64,000 bases of DNA. It comes from Diphasiastrum complanatum (lineage: Eukaryota; Streptophyta; Lycopodiopsida; Lycopodiales; Lycopodiaceae). The stretch covers positions 20,591,644 to 20,655,643 of the forward strand of contig CM055108.1 in the NCBI GenBank assembly GCA_029204225.1, in the 5' to 3' direction. Position numbers and translations under genes: made by a program. This document shows positions 50,901 to 59,836 of this stretch, in pieces (position 1 is the stretch's first letter; each line of letters opens with the position of its first letter). The notes under the pieces were generated by a model. It was not told the origin of the DNA, made no database searches, and was given only the letters and a program-made list of their open reading frames with translations.

Positions 50901-53734
50901 ATGCTTAATAATATGCTGCACAAGTGTCTAATTTGGAGAAGATACTAGGAAAATGTTTATTTCAAAGATGGCTCACAAAATGTCGATGCCTTAGAAGAAT
51001 TTGCTAAAATGGATGAAGCGAAGGAGATGTTTGAAAGTAGGCCATGTGTGCTGAAGACAAAGGAACAATAAGATCAACGTATTCATTCTTTGACATAGAA
51101 GTGACTCAGATTTGTTAAGAAAATTAAGTCGGGGAGATGTGGATTCGCATCACAAGGGACCCGAATATGTATCAAGGGTGTTTTCTTGAAGGTTGTAGGA
51201 AATCAAAGTGCCAAGATCCTTCTAACATTCAATCTCCATATACAAGAAGAAGAAAAAGAGGAAGAGGGAGAGGGTTAGGCGCCCTCAAGGAGAGAGAAAG
51301 TAGTAGCAGTGCTTGAAAGGGAATGAATTACAAATGAACACTGGGTACATATAAATAGACCTTCCAAGGGCCTAGACTATTCCTAACTCTAAGTTCTAGA
51401 ACCTTCCAAGACCCACTACTAATTATAAGGCACCCCCAAAAGTCAAGATAGGGTCTCTTAACATAATTAGACTTTACTTGGACCCACGAATTACTACTGG
51501 ACCAAAATTGGGTCCAACTCAACTAAAACTGACTTAACATGGTCTAAATAATAAACCTAACCCATGGTTACACAAGTCTCGACCTTTTGGGTCAAAGTAA
51601 CCTATGAGAAACTATCATTATCATTTATTACTTCTAACAAAGGTAAGATCCAAAATAGATAAGGAAGCTGAATGAATCTCTCATTTTTGGACAATGGCTT
51701 TTGCTTCAAGAAATGGAAAGATCATGTAGCAACTTGAGCTGCTCTTGATACTTTCTTGATAAGTCATTGAAATCCCTATGTCTTACTTAGTACTTTTCCA
51801 ATTCAAATGTTTATGCATATATCTTCAACCAAAGTATTCTGTTTGTTGATCCTCCAACAAGTGCAAGAACGACTTTCATGTGCATTGCTACCATATGATT
51901 GTATGAAAGTATATCCTGTCTTACAAAACTAAATCTCTAGCTAATTATTACTCATAAAATATTCAGTTGTCCCTTGTCCTTGAAGTTGTGGACTTGAGAG
52001 ATCTTGCTTTCTATGATGTCAAGTTGGAGCAGTAACATGAAAATCAAATGGTTTCTAAGAACTTGATGCAGAGTCAGTAACTAAGACTCCTGTTGCTGTG
52101 AAATTATCTTACACGATTTTATCTGGAATTCACACTTGTAGTAGGCAAGAACAATGTCTGTTATAAAGCATCACACAAGCAATGTTGGACAAAAAACAAA
52201 TGATCATATTACAATCTCCAACCAAGATCAATATACAATCTACATTAAGCTAAGGATATGCACACTTTCACACACACTCCTGTATAGGTACGTGTGTGCC
52301 TTCGTGAGATTCCAATTTCAAACAATGACATTTTTGAAACAATGGTTTAAGTGGATTTGAGATATCAAATATATTAGCTTTAAGCCCCTCTCTAGCGGAA
52401 AAGGATCAGTACATAATGCCACACAATGAGTATGTGCCTATGTGTCCATGATGCGTGGTGAGGAGACTCGTTTTGAGTAGGGACGAATCTACCCCTATGT
52501 AGTTGGGTTTGCCAGTTTTGTGCTGGTTGCGCTTATTTTGTCATGAGCCACTAGCCATTCTTGAGGAACATGATCTCTGAGGTTCAAAGATTTATATTGC
52601 AATTCTTGCTACTGGTTTTACAGTTAGCGAGGGCTCATGTCACGTTCATGACTTTTTGCCATTGTCAGTGATGGAGTTATGTAGTATTTAAAGGACGAGT
52701 TTTGATTTCCAACGAGAACATTAGCTTTAGGATAGTTTATGTTGCACTGGTGGTTGACAAAATTACTTGAAAGCAGGCTAATAATAATCTCTGCTGTTGC
52801 AGAGTCGAAAGCTCCCTTAGATGCTACGGGGATACAACTTCAGGGGGTTCTTGATGATCTTTTTGCATATGACGGTCCTCTTGGCCCAACCTTTTCAGAT
52901 GAGGAGGTGTTTCTTCATTTATGGGCTCCTACTGCTCAAGTATGTACTCTATGTGGCTTGAAACTTATCTTACTTGTCCGTCAAGTTATATATAAAATAT
53001 GAATTTTAGAGGAGTAATGGAGGCTTAACTGCCAGAAGTAGATGATGGAAGATGCTCACAAATAATAATCTCTGAAGTTTTTATATCCTTCCTTCATACA
53101 AGATAAGTAGATATTTTCAATCGAGTCATGATGAAATTTTTGCTCATTGCTAAGCAATATGCCATTTATACTTCATATGCAGAATGTCCGCGCTCTTCTT
53201 TACTCAGAGCCTCAAGCTGGAGATCCTGAACAAGTACTGCAACTTGAAGAGAAAAATGGTGTTTGGTTCACCCAAGGATCAAAAGAATGGCTTGGGAAAT
53301 ACTACCTCTATGAGGTCACTGTCTTCCATCCCTCTACTTTACGAATTGAGACTTCTCTTGCAAATGATCCATATTCACGAGGGTATGATGTGCTGTCCTA
53401 TTTATGAATGTTTCTCCATTTGTCTCAGATTGATATGCCTGTATGAAGCTCATCAAATGAAAAGATTGTACTTCAGATTGAAATTTTCAGTATTGACTTG
53501 TCGAGGTGTATCAATCAGAAGTTAGCTGTTTTGATTGCACCAATGTGCTTTATATTTAAAAAATTAGGGATGTTCTTTACACAGGCTTTCTGCAAATGGA
53601 GAACGGTCGTTAATTGTGGAATTGAGTGAACTTTCTCTCAAGCCAGAAGACTGGGATTCTCTACATACCGAGAAACCAACGCTTGTTTCGCACAATGATA
53701 TAGCTATATATGAGCTACATGTCAGGGATTTCAG
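28054..53734 (+). CDS. PU1: Pullulanase-type starch debranching enzyme (limit dextrinase), exons 1-9, 3' partial
   Basis: Plant limit dextrinase hydrolyses alpha-1,6 branch points of starch-derived dextrins in the plastid. Joining exons 28054-28355, 29702-29876, 30078-30182, 32001-32136, 32386-32438, 49668-49776, 52803-52939, 53183-53382 and 53585-53734 gives one open frame of about 455 residues with matching phases at every junction. Order: a Ser/Arg-rich transit peptide (about residues 1-90), the N-terminal domain (IHYHR then [11 protein letters not shown]), [13 protein letters not shown], a CBM48-like segment ([27 protein letters not shown]) and the entry to the GH13 barrel (IYELHVRDF). 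The family is about 900-960 residues, so roughly half is present. The catalytic acids lie in later exons, not in this window. No stop or frameshift is seen. Introns range from about 200 bp to 17.2 kb; the large ones are filled with transposons. Confidence 0.9.
29310..29690. repeat. Two short tandem duplications in PU1 intron 1
   Basis: A unit of about 50 bp with tacaactgacactggaaga and agggcctgaaact occurs twice (about 29300-29400). A second, looser pair with agtgaatacttg, tatcag and ttgtgaaaca lies at 29550-29690. Confidence 0.6.
29702..29876 (+). CDS. PU1: PU1 exon 2 (N-terminal domain)
   Basis: Acceptor ttctgtag at 29701, donor AAAA|GTTTGT. Encodes [20 protein letters not shown] and [11 protein letters not shown], then LNFMIHQGD. 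This is the carbohydrate-binding N-domain signature of pullulanase-type enzymes. It completes the split Arg codon from exon 1. Confidence 0.9.
30078..30182 (+). CDS. PU1: PU1 exon 3
   Basis: Acceptor gccacag, donor ATG|GTAACA; 35 codons in phase 0. IVWVVQD matches the strand that ends the N-domain in plant limit dextrinases. Confidence 0.8.
30183..32000 (+). other. PU1 intron 3
   Basis: 1.8 kb without a gene I can support. A short frame at 31049-31231 has an Asp-rich stretch, and a CTTT-type microsatellite lies at 31556-31611. Confidence 0.6.
31556..31611. repeat. (CTTT)n microsatellite
   Basis: About 56 bp of CTTT units with a few CTAT variants. Confidence 0.9.
32001..32136 (+). CDS. PU1: PU1 exon 4
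   Basis: Acceptor catttctag, donor GAAG|GTTTGT. Encodes [17 protein letters not shown] and [16 protein letters not shown], the conserved linker domain that starts the body of the enzyme. Confidence 0.88.
32386..32438 (+). CDS. PU1: PU1 exon 5, followed by a GC donor
   Basis: Acceptor cttgtag. Encodes [17 protein letters not shown]. The only donor that keeps the frame and joins to LEKFPQ in the next exon is GAG|GCAAGT, a match to the GC-AG minor class of U2 introns. Confidence 0.85.
32848..32899. repeat. (CT)n(TA)n microsatellite at the left edge of the palindrome
   Basis: CT repeats pass directly into TA repeats that abut the left transposon end. The right flank (45305-45340) is also TA/TG-rich, so the insertion point was a simple-sequence tract. 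Confidence 0.9.
32896..32903. repeat. 8-bp target duplication of left hAT copy
   Basis: ATATGTAT directly before the left terminus (CATAG at 32904). The same 8 bp follow the other terminus at 39096-39103. Eight bp is the hAT-specific duplication length. A third ATATGTAT lies at 45304-45311, two bases beyond the right copy. Confidence 0.8.
32904..32993. promoter_or_regulatory. hAT 5' terminal region with six GGTACC motifs
   Basis: GGTACC occurs six times in about 85 bp, mostly as GGTACCGCGGTACC doublets, next to CATAGGTCCC. Subterminal repeats of this kind bind transposase in characterised hAT elements (for example AAACGG in maize Ac); binding here is inference. Mirror copy at 45212-45301. 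Confidence 0.75.
33275..37552 (+). pseudogene. hAT transposase gene, left copy, frame-broken
   Basis: Four exons: 33275-35131, 35246-35591, 35685-35846 and 35949-37552, with GT-AG junctions in matching phase. Exon 1 starts with a BED-type zinc finger (C33, C36, H50). It continues with a Pro/Ser-rich stretch and the DUF659 core ([42 protein letters not shown]). Exons 2-3 carry [15 protein letters not shown], then the hAT C-terminal dimerisation motif ([39 protein letters not shown]). Exon 4 is long, acidic and Pro-rich and ends with two AT-hook-like motifs ([24 protein letters not shown]). Three minus-one frame changes are needed, near 33835, 34868 and 36918, all identical in the other copy. 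Small unrecognised introns could explain some; otherwise the protein is not made intact. Confidence 0.85.
38076..38441 (-). CDS. Small charged protein encoded by left hAT copy
   Basis: 121 residues from the ATG at 38441. The start is [20 protein letters not shown], followed by a predicted Arg/Glu-rich helix or coiled coil ([20 protein letters not shown]), a Pro/acidic linker ([20 protein letters not shown]) and a second Arg/Ala helix ([20 protein letters not shown]), ending acidic. The frame is intact, opposes the transposase, and lies about 650 bp inside the 3' terminus. A TATA-like ggataaatag lies about 175 bp upstream of the start. I do not recognise the family. Most characterised hAT elements have only one gene. 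A non-coding role cannot be excluded. Confidence 0.55.
   Translation of the reverse strand: MAERIPPKPEGEARRKLEEDIRRHNERHRKQEADIREMLRQTRQRNPEPEPPAPAVDPVPAVELDLDEQIGMNFTRRQLIMVRERAARRRANQEAARANREAEQERQNNAPDEGEESVEDQ
38995..39095. promoter_or_regulatory. hAT 3' terminal region with six GGTACC motifs
   Basis: Six GGTACC motifs spaced irregularly, two next to a GGATCCCAGGGC or GATCCCAGGGC phrase. The terminus is GGGTACTATG. Mirror copy at 39110-39210. Confidence 0.75.
39764..40129 (+). CDS. Small charged protein encoded by right hAT copy
   Basis: Exact mirror of the 121-residue ORF at 38076-38441, with no amino-acid difference. The two copies are divergent, each reading away from the palindrome centre, with the TATA-like motif near 39580 on this side. 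Confidence 0.55.
   Translation: MAERIPPKPEGEARRKLEEDIRRHNERHRKQEADIREMLRQTRQRNPEPEPPAPAVDPVPAVELDLDEQIGMNFTRRQLIMVRERAARRRANQEAARANREAEQERQNNAPDEGEESVEDQ
40653..44930 (-). pseudogene. hAT transposase gene, right copy, frame-broken
   Basis: Mirror of the left gene: exons 44930-43074, 42959-42614, 42520-42359 and 42256-40653. The same three frame changes are present, so the damage predates the duplication. One substitution at 44436 is silent in the transposase frame. The two transposase genes are transcribed towards the palindrome centre, that is, convergently. Confidence 0.85.
45305..45769. other. No gene seen
   Basis: TA/TG-rich at the left edge, then AT-rich sequence without recognisable features up to the gypsy RT remnant. 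Confidence 0.5.
45770..46346 (+). pseudogene. Ty3/gypsy reverse transcriptase remnant
   Basis: Across several frames: [50 protein letters not shown] and [16 protein letters not shown], then in another frame [20 protein letters not shown] and [20 protein letters not shown]. Stops and a deletion remove the catalytic YVDD region. The sequence stops at an LTR edge (46347), so a second element landed in it. Confidence 0.8.
46347..47021 (-). repeat. 3' LTR of a second gypsy element
   Basis: 675 bp with TG...CA ends. In element sense it starts TGTTAGATG directly after the purine tract gaggagggaaggga and ends GTGTGCAACA. It lies at the 3' end of the integrase fragment described next. The 5' LTR is absent. 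Confidence 0.7.
47034..47420 (-). pseudogene. gypsy integrase C-terminus with chromodomain-like tail
   Basis: The - strand frame holds [31 protein letters not shown], then a chromodomain-like end ([20 protein letters not shown]) and a stop just before the LTR. Upstream of about 47420 the frame stays open by chance through unrelated sequence. The rest of pol is missing. Confidence 0.75.
47830..48291 (+). CDS. gag-like ORF of a gypsy element, truncated
   Basis: The Met at 47830 begins [12 protein letters not shown], followed by a Pro-rich segment ([14 protein letters not shown]), a disordered Ser/Tyr stretch and the gag core start ([33 protein letters not shown]) before a stop. The capsid core is cut off. 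It is on the opposite strand to the neighbouring integrase fragment, so the two are not one element in its original order. Confidence 0.6.
   Translation: MEDDSIDIPLSPPVALPSPPPSPVLSLTHNLLTMAARSPAGTSPSVQACMDSVEKTAAGMRAMMVAGGYASSSQYVPPYPSSAVRPVLPLPYPEDKDIKPTRFARNTPQCNTDIVNQWLHKWEEYFDLKRSPTDEGWRVRKVAYHFTNFADRW
48300..49060 (-). pseudogene. LINE reverse transcriptase remnant
   Basis: Reading right to left across frames: [53 protein letters not shown] and [20 protein letters not shown]. These are successive blocks of a non-LTR retrotransposon RT, including the catalytic YVDD. Stops and frameshifts are frequent. No endonuclease part or poly-A tail is seen. Confidence 0.75.
49668..49776 (+). CDS. 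PU1: PU1 exon 6
   Basis: Acceptor aattgcag, donor GATG|GTAAGC. Encodes [18 protein letters not shown] and [10 protein letters not shown]. It follows exon 5 directly in homologous proteins, which proves that the 17.2 kb between them is one intron. Confidence 0.9.
49918..50975. repeat. Direct duplication of about 460 bp in PU1 intron 6
   Basis: The text from gttgttgggatttatcatta (first copy at about 49918) to gatactaggaaaatg and the following ttatttc is repeated from about 50505. The copies differ by substitutions and by a 25-bp insertion (about 50549-50573). About 130 bp of other sequence lies between them. Confidence 0.85.
51194..51639 (-). mobile_element. Solo copia LTR with target duplication
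   Basis: Diverged relative of the LTRs at 58175 and 63380, in reverse. It starts TGTAGGAAA and ends TTCTAACA, and the shared phrases include cacccccaaaagtcaaga, accaaaattgggtcca and tcgaccttttgggtcaaagt. Both sides carry AAGGT (51189-51193 and 51640-51644), so it is the scar of a complete insertion that lost its interior by LTR-LTR recombination. Confidence 0.9.
52803..52939 (+). CDS. PU1: PU1 exon 7 (CBM48 start)
   Basis: Acceptor gctgttgcag, donor CTCAA|GTATGT. Encodes [20 protein letters not shown] and [12 protein letters not shown], the start of the CBM48-like domain. Confidence 0.92.
53183..53382 (+). CDS. PU1: PU1 exon 8 (CBM48)
   Basis: Acceptor catatgcag, donor GAGG|GTATGA. Encodes [30 protein letters not shown] and [20 protein letters not shown], the rest of the CBM48-like domain. 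Confidence 0.92.
53585..53734 (+). CDS. PU1: PU1 exon 9 (entry of GH13 domain)
   Basis: Acceptor ttacacag, donor TCAG|GTCTCT. Encodes [16 protein letters not shown] and [12 protein letters not shown], the first beta strand of the GH13 barrel. No later exon was found between here and 64000. Confidence 0.9.
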
Positions 53735-54616
53735 GTCTCTTTCAACTTCATTATGTACTGATGCTGGGCGTTGCTTTGTAAATCTATGTTTGGTAGAGAT
53801 CAGATGTTTTTTGTCCGGATGTTTTAGCGAGTGTGCAATAACGTATTGTGTGATTACTGATGATGTCCTTATACATTCTTGTGAAAAGTGGGTTTGTGAT
53901 TGTGCTGGGAAAGATTCTCATCGTTCATCTTCAAAAGTCTAGTGGGAAATTTGTTTGGGATGAAAACCTAAAAAGTAGCCAAGTGCAACTAGAAAACCTT
54001 GTGATATTTCCATGGACTAATATTATGGTTCACATCAAATCTGAGATTGTAGGGAAGCATCATTGTAGACTCGACTTTGATTGACACTTATGTGATCATA
54101 TTCTGGACTGTATTGGTCCGTGTTTTCTGAAGAGTGCTTAAGGTCTAGAAAAGCCCTGAATGTCTGCTCCTATGCGTAGGCACAATTCTTTTGGAGCTGC
54201 ATCCGGTATGTTAATCTTGGCCTAAGTCATGCTTTACACAACATGAGAGATCCCTTGGTACCAGTTACTTCATGAGGCTCATGAAACTACACTATGACAG
54301 TGACCCAAATATGTATTGATGCATCTAAATGGAAGGGCAAAGAAGCCTTAAAAAGATTAGGACCAGTAGTAAGTGCACCCTTTATTAGGATGGTGGGCCA
54401 ACATCAAAATAGAACAATTCTTTGCGAGTTGGATTTGAAAATTCAAGCGGGTTTTACCCCCATGTCAAGGATTGCATAACTTTCAATATTTTCATTAGAT
54501 GGGAAATGTTTTAGACTTCATGCAGGTGCCTTACGTGCTCCATCTTGGGATGCTACAAGGTCCATCGGAGGTTTAGCATTTGACAAAGTGCCTCACCTTT
54601 CCAGAGATGCTTCTTT

Positions 54617-54945
54617 TTACTTGACAGGAACTTTTGATTGAGAAATCTGTTTGACGTGAAAATCGAAACAATATACCTGCCCAAACCTAGCTCCCTCTAA
54701 CATGCAAAATTCTCTAGATTTGGTCCCCGAAATGTACGAAAAAGATGATTTCAATATCGAAAATTAAGGCTTCTAGAAAATAGCCAGCTCAAAAGGATAC
54801 TTTTTTAGAGCCTCACTGTGAAAGATCCACTGAGATTCACAAAAAAGAATTATGCTGTCAAACAAAAAAGTGAGGCAGAAAAAAGTGAAAAATCCTCTTG
54901 CGTGATTTCTAGCTCCTTATATCCGATCTGTTAGGAAAAAAAAAT
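54617..54945. repeat. Dispersed repeat, copy 1
   Basis: Similar to 56237-56535: both contain acttgaca(g/a)gaacttttgattgaga, then cctagctccctctaacatgc and gatgatttcaatat. About 80 percent alike by eye. Family unknown. Confidence 0.75.
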
Positions 54946-55470
54946 TGATATCTGCTACAGCCCCTTGCAGAGAGAAATTTGAAGATCCTAACAAAATGCA
55001 AATCCGATAAGAGTAGAAAGTTAGAGCCAAAAACAGAGTTTAGGGTTTCCCCCAAAGCACAAGAAATTACAAAGGAGAAAATCTGAAAAAACTTGAAGAA
55101 ATTTGAAAAATGGGAAGTGAACAACTACTACTCAAGATCCGCAAAGTGCATTGTAAGCTCGTAACTGTAGGAAGAACCAATACATAAAGATCTACAAAAC
55201 TGGCTCAGTACAGTACGAAATTGACAACAACAATGGGAACATATCTTTTGATAGAAACTTTGACTAATTTGCTTGAAAGTGCTATGAATTTGTGCTTCGA
55301 TATGGAATATAATGATCAAAGATGGAATATAAGAAAAATCTTGTAGAACAAAGGTGGCGTATTTTGGCCACATTTGGTGGACTACCCACTCTTGTATTTC
55401 AAAGAGGTCGGGCCCATTAACTTACCCATCCATTCAAATTTTGATGATATCACACGTGCCTGAGCAGTAC

Positions 55471-55970
55471 TGTCATGCCCATGATTGGTCTCGGGTAGCG
55501 TGTCCACGCTAGGGACCGGTAGACCAACAACTCGTAAGTTAATTGTGACTATAAGGGAATTGGGGACCTTATGTGTATATGGTCATAATTAATGGTTGTA
55601 GGCCTAAACACATGGTGATGGAGTTGGTATGGGTCTATCAGTGAGTCATTAGGGAACTGGACGACGTGGCCCAGATAGGCTGCAGAGGTGTCCAGTGAGG
55701 TGTCACAGTGCACTACTAGTGGTGCATGGGCCTTGGAGGGTATAAGTATACCTGTTGGGCTCTCACTAGTGGATGCTTGATTTGTGATGAGTAGCTATAT
55801 GCTGCTAGTGTGACTCCTCTTTCCATGACTCTGATTGATCCATAGCTTGGGGGCTAGATCCGTACGATCTAGGTTTGGTTGGGTTGGTTTAACCTCCACC
55901 GGTTCCCATGTGTTGTTGCTTTGTATGGTATGCTTAGGCTAGAATCTTGTTGTGAGGACTTTATAAGTAT
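55471..55970 (+). mobile_element. Possible solo LTR (500 bp)
   Basis: Begins TGTCATGCCC, a start seen in many plant gypsy LTRs, and is flanked by AGTAC on both sides (55466-55470 and 55971-55975). A TATA-like tataagtata lies at about 55741. The right end reads AGTAT rather than CA, which lowers confidence. Confidence 0.35.
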
Positions 55971-56236
55971 AGTACCCAACATGGATCAATCCAATATGTT
56001 TTTTTTTTTGTAGAAAAAAAATTTGTTAAAGAATTGTATTTTTAGACTCATGAAAATGTGAAATATTCCAATTTGACTAAATATTGGCTTCGCAATGACT
56101 TCACGTTCAACAAGTAACAAATGAAAGAAAATAGATCTTGAAGATGATAGGGCAGCATAGCACATCGAGATCCCTCACATTGCAAAAAGATATTGGTAAA
56201 CATAAAATGTTGAAAAACTTCCTTCAACTAAAAGCT

Positions 56237-56535
56237 TTACTTGACAAGAACTTTTGATTGAGAACTTTGTTTGATGTAAAGTCGAATCAATAGACTTGCC
56301 CAAGCCTAGCTCCCTCTAACATGCAAAACTTTTTTAATTTGGTCCCAAAAATGTATGAAGAAGATGATTTCAATATTGATTTAGAATATAGGATGGCCAA
56401 CACAAGAGGATACTTTTTTAGTGCGTCACTTTGAAAAATGCATTTTGTTAAACAAAAAGGTTAGGCAAAAAATGTGAAAAATTTTCTTGCTTGATTTCTT
56501 GCTCCTTATCTCCCACCTGCTAGAAAAAAAGATGA
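56237..56535. repeat. Dispersed repeat, copy 2
   Basis: Partner of 54617-54945 in the same orientation, with more deletions. Confidence 0.75.
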
Positions 56536-57239
56536 TGCCTTGCCGCGAAGAAACAAAACTACATTTTTAATCTATTTGAAAGCAAGAAATTCACTGATCC
56601 TCAATTACGTTACACGACGCAAGAGAAGGAATTTGAAAGCATAAAGAAGAATTTCCCTAATAATAAGGCCCCAGGCTGACAAGTTTATAAAACGTAGCTA
56701 TAAAGTAAAGGTAACATTTTTATGGACATGTGTGTCATAGAGGATTACGTTTTGGAATTTAGGGTTGTTTTGGATCAAAACGATATTGGTTTTTTCTCTT
56801 TTTCAAATTAATTTAGGGTTGGGTTGGACCTTGGTAAGAGGTTACACCATATTCCTTCTAGTTTTGTATTTGAATTGTGCCTTTATAGATTGTGCTAGTA
56901 TATATAGAGTACTTGATATATGGTGTAAGAGGTCACACCATATTCCTTCCTAGTTTTGTATTTGAATTGTGCCTTTGTAGATTGTGCTAGTATATATAGA
57001 GTAGTGTTTTTATTATATTGACTACTTGTGCTATTCCTTGGAGTAGTTTAGCATATATGATGTTGATTCAATAGTCTTTGTAGGAGATTGCTATTTGCTA
57101 TCATGAACTGTCATTATGATCCATTTAATACTAATATTTGTGATTGAGTTCATAAAATGGTATCAAATACTTTCCTAAGAAACATTTTTATCATTTCTCC
57201 TTTGCTTGTAAATTCTTTTGCTTTGTGGAGGAAATCCTA

Positions 57240-58000
57240 AATGTTGTTTTTTGCGAGATCTAACGGTCAAACCCACCACTTGGGGATGTGTTTGCAGAAA
57301 TGTTCAAAAAAGCATTCATCATAGCTGATGAAGTTGATTATTACCAAAAATTCGTGAATTGCAAAATGGGAATGAGAGTTTAGACTCATATATCCAAGAA
57401 TTTATGGATCTTTGGAATCAAGTTCCATCATTCAATCAAAAAACGGATTTATGGCAGTTTTTCCTAGTGTTGACTGCTCATTATCAGAACGAATACTGAA
57501 TCAAAACCTCGAGGATGCTTGTCGGATAACGAAACCATATGACTTCGTGGTTGTGGCGTCCAGGTGGCAATTTCAACAAATTCCTACTACGTCTAAAACC
57601 AAGAATAGAAAGAAGTGAGATCCAGACCAAGCTCCAAAATACTTTGACAAATTGGAACAAATGGCATCAAAACCAAGGCTAAAAAGGCAAATTTGTGCTA
57701 TATTTGCAAAAAGCTTGGAAATATGATAGAATTTTGTCCAGAAAGAAAGAAACCTGTGGCACAAATGATCAAAATCCCTGGTGGTAAAGATAAAACTTTG
57801 GAGGTCCTAAGATCACCATTTATGTGATCAAGATTGATGAGGATAAAATCAAGATAGTTGTCGCGTGGCTGATCCCACAAACTGTTAAGCAAGTTAAATC
57901 ATTTCTTGGGTTTATGGTTTTCTTTCACAAATTTATTGAGGATTATGCCAAGGTGGCGGCACCATATGGTCAATTCTATCTAGATTCATTTCATAGATAA
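57240..58000 (+). pseudogene. Decayed gypsy gag zinc knuckle and RT piece
   Basis: Near 57680 the frame reads ANLCYICKKLGNMIEFCPER, a CCHC knuckle whose His is Asn. At about 57825-57990 it reads IKIDEDKIKIVVAW and [10 protein letters not shown], as in the RT remnant at 46.2 kb, so both belong to one family. Protease and most of RT are deleted. The remnant is cut by the copia element at 58175. Confidence 0.65.
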
Positions 58001-58174
58001 CACAAATTGAAATTACGAACTTTAGAAAATTATTATTTTTTTTTGGTAATTTTATCTAATTCAAAAATTCTGACAAAAATATTGCTAGAACTTAAGGTAA
58101 TCACAAGATGATAATTCGACATTCAGTTCGATTTCCAAAATTAATAATCCAATGTTTTATTGCCTGCAAGACAT

Positions 58175-58628
58175 TGTTACAAATAAATGACTATGCTAAA
58201 GTTAATCCATAGGTTACTTTGACCCAAAAGGTCGAGATTTGTGTAACCATGGGTATTTAGTTATTTAGGCCATCTTTAGTTTGTCTTAAGTTCAGTTGGA
58301 CCCAATTTTGGTCATGTACTGACTCGTGGCTCCTTAGGGGTCTAATTTTGTTTAGGGGGCCCTGTCTTGACTTTTGGGGGTGCCCTACATTTAGTAAGTG
58401 ATTAACCTTAGGGTTTGGTGGCATTTGGTCACATCCAGGTAGAGTACTTAGATGCTCACTGTGTATTCCATTTTTACAGTTTGGCTAAGCATTGCTCTCC
58501 ATTGCTCTTGTTGCTGTTTTCTCTCTCTCTCTCTCTCTTAGAGTTGGGCGCCCAGCCTCCTCTCTCTTGTTTTCTGTGGAGATTGATTGATAACTAGATC
58601 TTGGTGACTTGACTCTTGCTTTCCTACA
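58175..58628 (+). repeat. copia 5' LTR
   Basis: 454 bp starting TGTTACAAAT and ending CTTTCCTACA. It is 28 bp longer than the 3' LTR, mainly by indels in the TTTTGGGGGTGCCC region. Confidence 0.9.
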
Positions 58629-58640
58629 TGGTATCAGAGC
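58629..58640 (+). promoter_or_regulatory. Primer binding site, initiator-Met tRNA
   Basis: TGGTATCAGAGC immediately after the LTR, the usual plant copia primer site. Confidence 0.92.
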
Positions 58641-59317
58641 TACCGGATCTGCAGCAAGCTTGTTTGTTTGCGCCCTACCAGAAGAGGAAATTTCAGCATC
58701 TTGCTGATCTTTTCAAGTGGAGTTTGGATCAGGCTTTTTGTCTCTTTTCAGGTTGAAGGAGGGCGGCCATCAGAGATCTTGGAGGAGCAATTTTTGGCAC
58801 CCAAAAATCAGAATCTCAAATCTGATTTTTATGCAACTAGTTTTCAGCAAGTTTTGTTTAGAGAAGGGCGCCCAAAAATTTGCTACTGATTTTTGGTTGT
58901 GGTGTTTCCTTATATTGCTGTTTTTGTTTTCAGATTTGCATTTGTGTAGGAGAGCGCCCAAAATTCAGCAAACCCTATTCAGGGTTAGGTCAACTTGTGG
59001 CTGAAAATTTGCAGATTCTCAGCAAGCAGTAGGGTCCTTTCAACAGCCCTATTGGAGTGTGTGTTGATCACACTATTTGGCTTCCTAATTGGGTTTCGGT
59101 GTAGGCTTCAATTGAAGCTAATCTAATTTTCAAGAAGCTGTTTTTTTTGTGCAGAAGACAACCATCTATCCATTATCTTTTGGGCATTTGGTTGCAGACT
59201 GAAAGACATCTTGTGCTCCTACTTTCAGCTCTTTGTTTGCTGCAAATTTTTGAGTAGATTTGGTTGTGGAAAGGCTCTCTTTCCTATCTACTACAAGCTG
59301 AAATTTTGTTGGAGGTA

Positions 59318-59836
59318 ATGGCTAAAGAATCAAAAGCTATTGGTTTAGTGAAGATCGGTTGGATGGCACAAACTACTCCTTGTGGAGTTATATGATGAAG
59401 AATCTTCTCATAGCGAAAGGGCTGTGGGATTTGTTCAATGGTGATGAGGAAAGGCCTCCGTCTTTGGCACCTCCTACACCTCGTGGATCATCATCATCAA
59501 CATCATCTTCTACATCTCCGGAAGAACAAAAGAAGTGGGATAGAAGAGATGCACAAGCACATTCTATGGTTGCTCTTGCTATGAAAAGATCTATCTTACC
59601 TCATATTAGGTCTTGTAAGACATCTAAAAGTGATATACACTTTATACTATGTATAGAGTCAAAAATCCAGCAAGAGTGGTGTGTCTTAGAAATCAGCTTT
59701 CTTTGTTGAAGATGCAAGAAGGGGATTAAGTGACCAATCACTTGACGAAGATCAAGGATCTTCGTGAGGAGCTTCTCAATATTGATGAGATAATTGAGGA
59801 TGCTCAATTTGTTTCCATTACTCTCAACTCATTACC
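59318..59836 (+). pseudogene. copia gag N-terminus
   Basis: ATG at 59318 (MAKESKAIGLVKI), then a one-base shift near 59350 into LDGTNYSLWSYMMKNLLIAK and KRSILPHIRSCKTSKS. The copia gag start is clear (the GTNYxLW motif). Later helices continue in other frames up to TLNSLP at 59836, where the nested LTR begins. Confidence 0.8.

Larger units (their letters stand above)
49777..52802 (+). other. PU1 intron 6
   Basis: 3.0 kb holding a 460-bp direct duplication and a solo LTR; otherwise no feature seen. Confidence 0.8.
53735..57240 (+). other. Start of PU1 intron 9: no exon found
   Basis: I looked for the next conserved PU1 block (the region after HVRDF) and saw none. Contains two dispersed repeat copies and a possible solo LTR, described separately. 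Confidence 0.6.
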
